A program made the translations under genes and the position numbers. A DNA stretch of 64,000 bases. Source: JACJWR01 sp963752505 (GTDB lineage Bacteria; Actinomycetota; Actinomycetes; S36-B12; UBA10799). The notes under the pieces are model-generated. The model made no database searches and was not told the DNA's origin. It saw only the letters and a program-made list of their open reading frames with translations. The stretch lies in NCBI GenBank assembly GCA_963752505.1, contig CAVVYM010000010.1:124001-188000 (forward strand). Direction: 5' to 3'. This document shows, piece after piece, positions 59,571 to 64,000 of this stretch; position 1 is the stretch's first letter; every line of letters starts with the position of its first letter.

Positions 59571-61658
59571 TCAGGAGTCTGCCAGTTGTTGTGCCTGGAT
59601 CGCCGTGATCGCGACGGTGTTGACGATGTCTGCCACCAAGCACCCGCGTGAGAGGTCGTTCACGGGCTTGCGGAGTCCCTGCAGAATCGGTCCGATCGCG
59701 ATGGCACCGGCACTGCGCTGGACCGCCTTGTAGGTGTTGTTCCCGGTGTTGAGGTCCGGGAAGACGAATACCGTGGCCCGACCGGCGACATCGGATCCTG
59801 GCAGTTTCGACGCTGCCACTGATGCGTCGACGGCGGCGTCGTACTGGATGGGGCCCTCCACCAACAGATCGGGCGCGCGTTCGTGCACCAGGGTCGTGGC
59901 TTCCCGAACCTTCTCTACATCGCCGCCCGAACCGGAGGCACCGGTGGAGTAGGACAACATGGCGATGCGAGGCGCGATGTCGAACGCCGCCGCCGTGTGA
60001 GCCGACGAAATGGCGATGTCGGCCAATTGGGACGCGTCCGGCACGGGATTCACCGCGCAGTCGCCGTACACCAGCACCCGGTCGTGCAGCGACATGAAGA
60101 AGACCGACGACACCACTGAAACGCCGGGAGTGGTTCTGATGACCTGCAAGGCGGGCCGAATCGTGTCGGCGGTGGTGTGGACTGCCCCGGAGACCATGCC
60201 GTCGACCTCGCCACTGTCGACCATCAGCGTGCCGAACATCGACACCGACGTGACGGCGTCCGTTGCCATCTCGCGGCTGAGACCCTTGGCCTTGCGGATC
60301 TCGTACAACTTGTCGGCGAACATGTCTCGCAGCGGCGACGTGGCCGGATGTACGACCTCGGCCCCCGTGAGCGAAACGCCCAACCGCTGGGCGCGTTCGG
60401 GCAACCCGCCGTCGGGATCGAGGATCACGAGGTCGCAGACGTCGCGCTGCAGGATGCGCTCGGCGGCCAGCAGCACGCGGTCGTCGTTCCCCTCAGGCAG
60501 CACGATGCGCTGCTTCTTCGACCTCGCCTGTGCGAGCAGTCGGTGCTCGAACATCAGCGGGGTGATGGCTGTGGACTCCGCAACGTCAAGCGCGGATGCC
60601 AGTGCGTTGCTGTCGACGTTGGCCTCGAACAGGCCGAGCGACAAGGCGATACGGCGCGCGTCCGATGCCGACGTCACCGGACGGAGATCGGCTACGCAGG
60701 AGGCTGTCGTGTAGGTGTCTCGGTCGGTCAGCAGCAGCGGCATCGGGGGCCCGGGAAGGGAGTTGAGCACGTTGAGCACGGCTTCGTCGGGTCGCACGCC
60801 CCCGGTCAGCAGCACCGCGCTGACGCGGCCGGCGCTCTCGCTGTGTTGGGTGAGCGTGGCCGAGACCATCACATCGGATCGGTCGCCCGCGGTGATGAGC
60901 AGCACCCCGTCGGAGAGATGCTCGAGCAGATTGGGAATCGTCATCGCTGCGACCTTGACCCCGGAGACGTCCTGGCCGAGCGTGTCCTGATTTCCGCTGA
61001 GAATCTCGGCGTCGAGCATGTGGGCGATCTGGCGCACGGTGGGGTGGGCCATACGGGAGTCCTCGGGCAGTTGCCAGACCGGCACGGGGAGTGTGGCCAC
61101 CTGCGTGGCGATGGCTTCGGACTGCTCAGGGTCCACCCGGTTGATGATGAGCGCGGCGGGGGTCGCGTCATGGTCCTCAAGCGCGCCCAACGCGGCCTTC
61201 GCTGCGCCCGCCACCTGGTTCGCACGGTGGCCGTGGCCGCGGAGCACGAGGACCACCGGGGCGCCGAGGTTGGTCGCGAGGCGGGCGTTGAGGTCGAACT
61301 CGAAAGCTGCGCTCGCGCCAGTGAAGTCGGTTCCTTCCACCAAAATGACGTCGCACTTCGCGGCGAGGCTATGGAACTTGGCCATCACCCGCGCCACCAA
61401 CGCATCCACTTCGGCGGGGGTGCCCGCGGAACGCGTTTCGTCGGTGGTGACACCGAACGATTCGTCGTAGCTCTGGGCCAACTGGTATCGGCTTCGCATC
61501 AGCTCGACCATCGCGTCGCCATCGGGTTGATCCCGCACCACGGGGCGGAAATAGCCGATCCGCTCCACCCGCGCCGACAGAATCTCCGCTAGCCCCAGCG
61601 TGACGAGGGACTTGCCGCTTTCCGGCTCCAAGGACATGACAAATACGGCGTGTTCCAC
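59571..61658 (-). CDS. pta: Phosphate acetyltransferase
   Basis: 695 residues from GTG 61658. Long (class II) Pta: an N-terminal P-loop/BioD-like domain (SLEPESGKSLVTLGLAEIL; VEGTDFTGASAAFEFDLNARLA), a central DRTGG domain, and the C-terminal catalytic PTA domain (EGNDDRVLLAAERIL, GMVSGAVHTTADTIRPALQVIRT, FVFPDLNTGNNTYKAVQRSAGAIAIGPILQGLRKPVNDLSRG). It makes acetyl phosphate from acetyl-CoA. TAGGCT ends seven bases before the GTG, supporting a leaderless start; the longer frame upstream is rejected. Confidence 0.95.
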   Translation of the reverse strand: MEHAVFVMSLEPESGKSLVTLGLAEILSARVERIGYFRPVVRDQPDGDAMVELMRSRYQLAQSYDESFGVTTDETRSAGTPAEVDALVARVMAKFHSLAAKCDVILVEGTDFTGASAAFEFDLNARLATNLGAPVVLVLRGHGHRANQVAGAAKAALGALEDHDATPAALIINRVDPEQSEAIATQVATLPVPVWQLPEDSRMAHPTVRQIAHMLDAEILSGNQDTLGQDVSGVKVAAMTIPNLLEHLSDGVLLITAGDRSDVMVSATLTQHSESAGRVSAVLLTGGVRPDEAVLNVLNSLPGPPMPLLLTDRDTYTTASCVADLRPVTSASDARRIALSLGLFEANVDSNALASALDVAESTAITPLMFEHRLLAQARSKKQRIVLPEGNDDRVLLAAERILQRDVCDLVILDPDGGLPERAQRLGVSLTGAEVVHPATSPLRDMFADKLYEIRKAKGLSREMATDAVTSVSMFGTLMVDSGEVDGMVSGAVHTTADTIRPALQVIRTTPGVSVVSSVFFMSLHDRVLVYGDCAVNPVPDASQLADIAISSAHTAAAFDIAPRIAMLSYSTGASGSGGDVEKVREATTLVHERAPDLLVEGPIQYDAAVDASVAASKLPGSDVAGRATVFVFPDLNTGNNTYKAVQRSAGAIAIGPILQGLRKPVNDLSRGCLVADIVNTVAITAIQAQQLADS

Positions 61659-61665
61659 ACGCGTC

Positions 61666-61671
61666 AGCCTA
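61666..61671 (-). promoter_or_regulatory. -10 hexamer of pta (leaderless)
   Basis: TAGGCT on the minus strand ends seven bases before GTG 61658. A CGACACC/GGTGTCG repeat cluster begins five bases farther upstream. Confidence 0.45.
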
Positions 61672-61675
61672 GGCA

Positions 61676-61712
61676 CGACACTGCTTGGTGTCGCGGCGCG
61701 CAGCCGACACCA
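61676..61712. promoter_or_regulatory. Triple CGACAC(C)/GGTGTCG element in the pta divergent region
   Basis: CGACAC at 61676-61681, TGGTGTCG at 61686-61693 and CGACACCA at 61705-61712 give two nested inverted repeats sharing the middle arm (spacers of six and eleven bases). It lies just upstream of the pta -10, so it looks like an operator controlling ackA-pta and/or the divergent small gene. Confidence 0.45.
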
Positions 61713-61738
61713 CGGCAGGCATGTGCGCGGCCAGCCAC

Positions 61739-61744
61739 TACGGT
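61739..61744 (+). promoter_or_regulatory. -10 hexamer of the 172-residue unknown gene
   Basis: TACGGT ends eight bases before ATG 61753, consistent with a leaderless or near-leaderless transcript. Confidence 0.35.
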
Positions 61745-61752
61745 TGGGAACC

Positions 61753-62271
61753 ATGGGAGCTTTCGAGGTCGTGTCCGAGCCGGGACCCCGCTTGTCCGGC
61801 GAGATCATCCGGGAAGTCGGATCAGTATTCGGCTCGTACGTTGATTCCGATCGTCAGGCCCCGATGCACGACGCACTGGCCGATCTGGTGGCTGAGCCGA
61901 TGTGGCCGGATCAGCTGCTCAACTGCGTCGTCGGCCTGGCGAACGTCACCGCGCTGGTGATTCTGACCCTGGGCCAGACCGACGAGGCGGCCGCCGATCT
62001 GACCCGCGGCGTCATTGCCCGCAGCGCCCATGCCTCGACCGAGGGGGTGTTCGAGGAAGGCCCTGAGGACCCGCTTCATCTTGAGGCGCAGGCGTTCATC
62101 CTGCGCGTCTTCGGCTCCCTGCAGGACGACGATTTGCCGACCGAGGTGGATGGCCGCCTGTTGGTCGCGCTGGCGGCCTACGGCGACGCCGCCGTTGTTC
62201 TCGCCGATCGGTTGGGCATTCCGCGATCCGTCTTGGGCCCCGCCTTGTCCGAGGCCGCCGCCCGCATGTAG
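61753..62271 (+). CDS. Hypothetical protein, helical, unknown function
   Basis: 172 residues. Predicted soluble and mostly helical with clusters such as LADLVAEPMWPDQLLNCVVGLANVTALVILTLG, an acidic patch FEEGPEDP, and the closing IPRSVLGPALSEAAARM. No motif or family is recognised. The long open frame upstream of this ATG overlaps the start of pta and is not coding. It is divergent from pta and followed by a GH-like protein after 18 bases. Confidence 0.6.
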   Translation: MGAFEVVSEPGPRLSGEIIREVGSVFGSYVDSDRQAPMHDALADLVAEPMWPDQLLNCVVGLANVTALVILTLGQTDEAAADLTRGVIARSAHASTEGVFEEGPEDPLHLEAQAFILRVFGSLQDDDLPTEVDGRLLVALAAYGDAAVVLADRLGIPRSVLGPALSEAAARM

Positions 62272-62289
62272 GACAATAAGGGCGTGGCA

Positions 62290-63111
62290 ATGCAGCGATC
62301 GTGGTGGTTGTTCGGCATGTTGGCCGGCGTCGCTGCCATCGTGCTGGTCGGTTCAGGGTTCGTCGCTGCACTGCCGGCCATGATCAGCGGTGCCCCGCGG
62401 GAAGCACCGATCGTGGTGACGCAACCCCCCGCCGCCGATTTCGCATCGGGTCCGCTGCTCGACTCCGGCTACGACGTATCGTTCCCGCAATGTGACAGGT
62501 TGCTACCACCGGCGACCGAGGGTTTCGCCATCGTCGGCATCCATGGCGGACGCCCACTCAGGGATCAGCCGTGCTTCCCGGATCAGGCGTGGTGGGCGCA
62601 GCAGCACAACGGTTTCGCCGTGTATATGAACACGGAGTTCACCGGCGAGGGGGATCCAGTCGCACTGGGCCGTGAGATGGCAGACGACGTGGCGATTCGG
62701 ATTCGGATGCAGTACCTGCCCGAGCAGACTCCGGTTTGGCTCGATGTCGAGACCGACAACTACTGGCGCGGCACGACCGAACAACACAATGCGCTGATCG
62801 GTGCCATCGCGAACAGGCTTGCTGAACTCGGCCATCCCGTCGGGGTGTACTCGGCTCCGAACCTGTGGCGCACCATCACCGGCGGCGCAGATCCGGGCAC
62901 CCCGATCTGGCTGGCGATCGGCACAGGCACGCGGGACAAGGCTGAGAACGCCTGCGGTCGCATCGGCTTTGGAGGTCGGACACCGTCCATGGTGCAGTGG
63001 ATCGAGCCGGGACCTGACGGCGCTTTGCTCGATCACAACATCATTTGCCCCGGCGTCACCCCAACCGGATTGCTCATGCCGACCTCCAATTGGGCGTCGG
63101 AGACGGGCTAA
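62290..63111 (+). CDS. Secreted or membrane-anchored DUF1906/GH25-like glycoside hydrolase
   Basis: 273 residues from ATG 62290, with AAGGG seven bases upstream (the GTG at 62284 is less well placed). An N-terminal signal or anchor helix is followed by a TIM-barrel-like domain of the DUF1906/GH25 kind: SGYDVSFPQCDRLLP at its start, PVWLDVETDNYW (acidic pair in a barrel strand), and MVQWIEPGPDGALLDHNIICPG with the closing Asp. Two cysteine pairs may form disulfides. Cell-wall muramidase activity is inferred from fold; it has not been proven for DUF1906. Confidence 0.6.
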   Translation: MQRSWWLFGMLAGVAAIVLVGSGFVAALPAMISGAPREAPIVVTQPPAADFASGPLLDSGYDVSFPQCDRLLPPATEGFAIVGIHGGRPLRDQPCFPDQAWWAQQHNGFAVYMNTEFTGEGDPVALGREMADDVAIRIRMQYLPEQTPVWLDVETDNYWRGTTEQHNALIGAIANRLAELGHPVGVYSAPNLWRTITGGADPGTPIWLAIGTGTRDKAENACGRIGFGGRTPSMVQWIEPGPDGALLDHNIICPGVTPTGLLMPTSNWASETG

Positions 63112-63160
63112 CCGCGCAAGTGGGTGGCGTGAGGTGTGTCCCGTGCATTAGAAAAGCACT

Positions 63161-63694
63161 ATGAAGAAATCAGTTCTTGCAGTTGTTGCCGTTGCCGCAT
63201 CCGCCGTCGGCTTCGCCGCCTATCGTCGCCAGAAGATGGCTCAGGCCATTGGGACGGGGGCGGACACGATGGCCACGAACTTCGCCGACGTGGCGTCGAA
63301 GGCCGCTTCCACCGTGAGTGAGGCAGCCGATACTGCTGCCGCATCGGTCACCAAGGTCGCTGATCGCACTAGCGATGTCGCGGCGAGTGCCGGCGCCACC
63401 GCGCAGGAGGTGGCCAACAAGGCCGCCGCCGCGGTCGACAAGGGTGCGCAGGGGGCCGCCGACAGCACCGCGAAGGTGGCGACCAAGTCCGAAAAGGCGG
63501 CTGCGAAGGTATCCAAGGCTTCCCAGAAGGCAGCCGAGAGCGCCTCTGAGTCTGCTTCGGAAGCGGCCAGCAAGGTTGGCGAATCGGCGAACGAGATCGC
63601 CTCCGAGATCGATGAAGCCGAGGCCGAGGCGTCGAAGGCCGAGGCCGAGATTGACTCCGGTGAGGGTGAGAAGGGCGCAGCCGGCGCCGCCTGA
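63161..63694 (+). CDS. Ala/Lys/Glu-rich helical protein with N-terminal membrane segment
   Basis: 177 residues. A short hydrophobic N-terminus (KKSVLAVVAVAASAVGFAAYRR) is followed by about 150 residues almost wholly of Ala, Lys, Glu, Ser, Asp and Thr with a quasi-11-residue pattern, like late-embryogenesis-abundant or apolipoprotein-type amphipathic helices, ending in an acidic tail. No specific family. Plausible roles are membrane or envelope stabilisation or desiccation/osmotic protection, but this is inference from composition. TAGAAA precedes the ATG by six bases; a ribosome-binding site is not evident. Confidence 0.6.
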   Translation: MKKSVLAVVAVAASAVGFAAYRRQKMAQAIGTGADTMATNFADVASKAASTVSEAADTAAASVTKVADRTSDVAASAGATAQEVANKAAAAVDKGAQGAADSTAKVATKSEKAAAKVSKASQKAAESASESASEAASKVGESANEIASEIDEAEAEASKAEAEIDSGEGEKGAAGAA

Positions 63695-63727
63695 CGACCT
63701 GTGAGTGGTCGTGTGGGCACGCGCCGC

Positions 63728-63733
63728 TAGGCT
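63728..63733 (+). promoter_or_regulatory. -10 hexamer of the terminal acyl-CoA dehydrogenase-like gene
   Basis: TAGGCT is 30 bases before ATG 63764; GGAGG in the leader supports ribosome binding. Confidence 0.35.
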
Positions 63734-63763
63734 GCTGCCTACACGACCACGGAGGAATATCAC

Positions 63764-64000
63764 ATGTCGCTGCTCTTCAATCCTGCCAACTACCGGCCGA
63801 CCGGCCTGGACGACGCCTCAGCCGCTGACTTGTTGTCGGTGATTGAGTTCTTCGAATCGAAGGGCTTGGCGCAGATGAAGGCGGAGCACCACGCCAACGC
63901 CTGGTACGACGACTTCCTCGCAACGCTGGCAACGAAAGGCACCTTCGCGAAGTTCGGCACCCCGGCCGAGGTGGGAGCTCTCATCGGAGCGACCGATGCC
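63764..64000 (+). CDS. Acyl-CoA dehydrogenase-like protein (3'-partial)
   Basis: 79 codons from ATG 63764 (GGAGG upstream), still open at the window edge. The N-terminus reads MSLLFNPANYRPTGLD followed by a helical stretch (SVIEFFESKGLAQMKAEHHANAWYDDFLATL) that resembles the N-terminus of an actinobacterial acyl-CoA dehydrogenase family of about 600 residues. The catalytic part lies outside the window, so the call rests on this similarity only. Confidence 0.5.
   Translation, partial: MSLLFNPANYRPTGLDDASAADLLSVIEFFESKGLAQMKAEHHANAWYDDFLATLATKGTFAKFGTPAEVGALIGATDA

Noticed and set aside
1..64000. tRNA/rRNA genes, CRISPR arrays, insertion sequences, prophage or integrase genes
   Set aside because: None recognised on reading; coding density and gene content are uniform and chromosomal. 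A covariance-model scan would be needed to exclude small ncRNAs.

Overview
The window is GC-rich, tightly packed chromosomal DNA from a high-GC actinomycete. The evidence is a set of actinobacterial marker genes: a WhiB1-type regulator, a SigR/SigH sigma factor with an RsrA-type zinc anti-sigma factor, a SigF/RsbW pair, a fused Kgd 2-oxoglutarate decarboxylase/dehydrogenase, a LysX fusion, an Rpf-domain resuscitation factor, the 24-residue ribosomal protein bL37, an apparent BsaP, and an LAxTG sorting signal. I cannot name a genus. I saw no rRNA, tRNA, CRISPR array, insertion sequence or prophage. No gene-free stretch exceeds 300 bases; the longest is the 266 bases before the sugar transporter.

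Layout. 1-2.2 kb: cydA (cut by the window edge) and cydB of cytochrome bd oxidase. 2.2-4.4 kb: Gfo/Idh oxidoreductase and acyl-CoA dehydrogenase. 4.5-13.3 kb: Rpf-like factor, a large LAxTG-anchored metalloprotease, a MinD/ParA-type ATPase, a lipoprotein serine hydrolase downstream of rocD, and a membrane-anchored Pro-Thr repeat protein. 13.5-18.4 kb: class A PBP, P450 and AI-2E-family transporter. 18.4-25.5 kb: aroA-rsgA, hisN, the abasic-site protein YedK/HMCES, sigR-rsrA, bL37, a biotin carboxylase and a 71-residue biotin carrier. 25.6-35.2 kb: a PilT-like ATPase, BsaP, a hotdog thioesterase, a second metalloprotease, an acetolactate-synthase-like enzyme, a 27-residue membrane peptide and the biotin operon bioA-bioFD-bioB. 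35.3-39.9 kb: PdtaS-like kinase, whiB1, a DagK-family lipid kinase, a small membrane protein and rsbW-sigF. 40-48 kb: malic enzyme, an MDR reductase, a DUF6104 protein, kgd, a second acyl-CoA dehydrogenase and a CbiX-like protein. 48.3-64 kb: sugar MFS transporter, hydrolase, DUF2510 repeat protein, acetoacetyl-CoA synthetase, lysX, ackA-pta and four small or partial genes.

How the genes work together. Three themes recur. (i) Biotin: synthesis (bioA, a bioF-bioD fusion, bioB, BsaP) lies within about 12 kb of biotin users (biotin carboxylase and carrier). (ii) Stress regulation: SigR-RsrA, PdtaS, WhiB1 and SigF-RsbW lie within about 17 kb in an arrangement reminiscent of the mycobacterial aroA-sigH-pdtaS-whiB1 region. 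(iii) Central carbon and envelope: cydAB, malic enzyme, kgd, ackA-pta, PBP, LysX and secreted hydrolases.

The most general new observation concerns transcript starts. Many genes without a Shine-Dalgarno sequence have a TANNNT -10 hexamer ending 6-8 bases before the start codon, which predicts widespread leaderless mRNAs. Two of these cases (aroA, bsaP) appear to use a tiny leaderless upstream ORF whose stop overlaps the gene's start.
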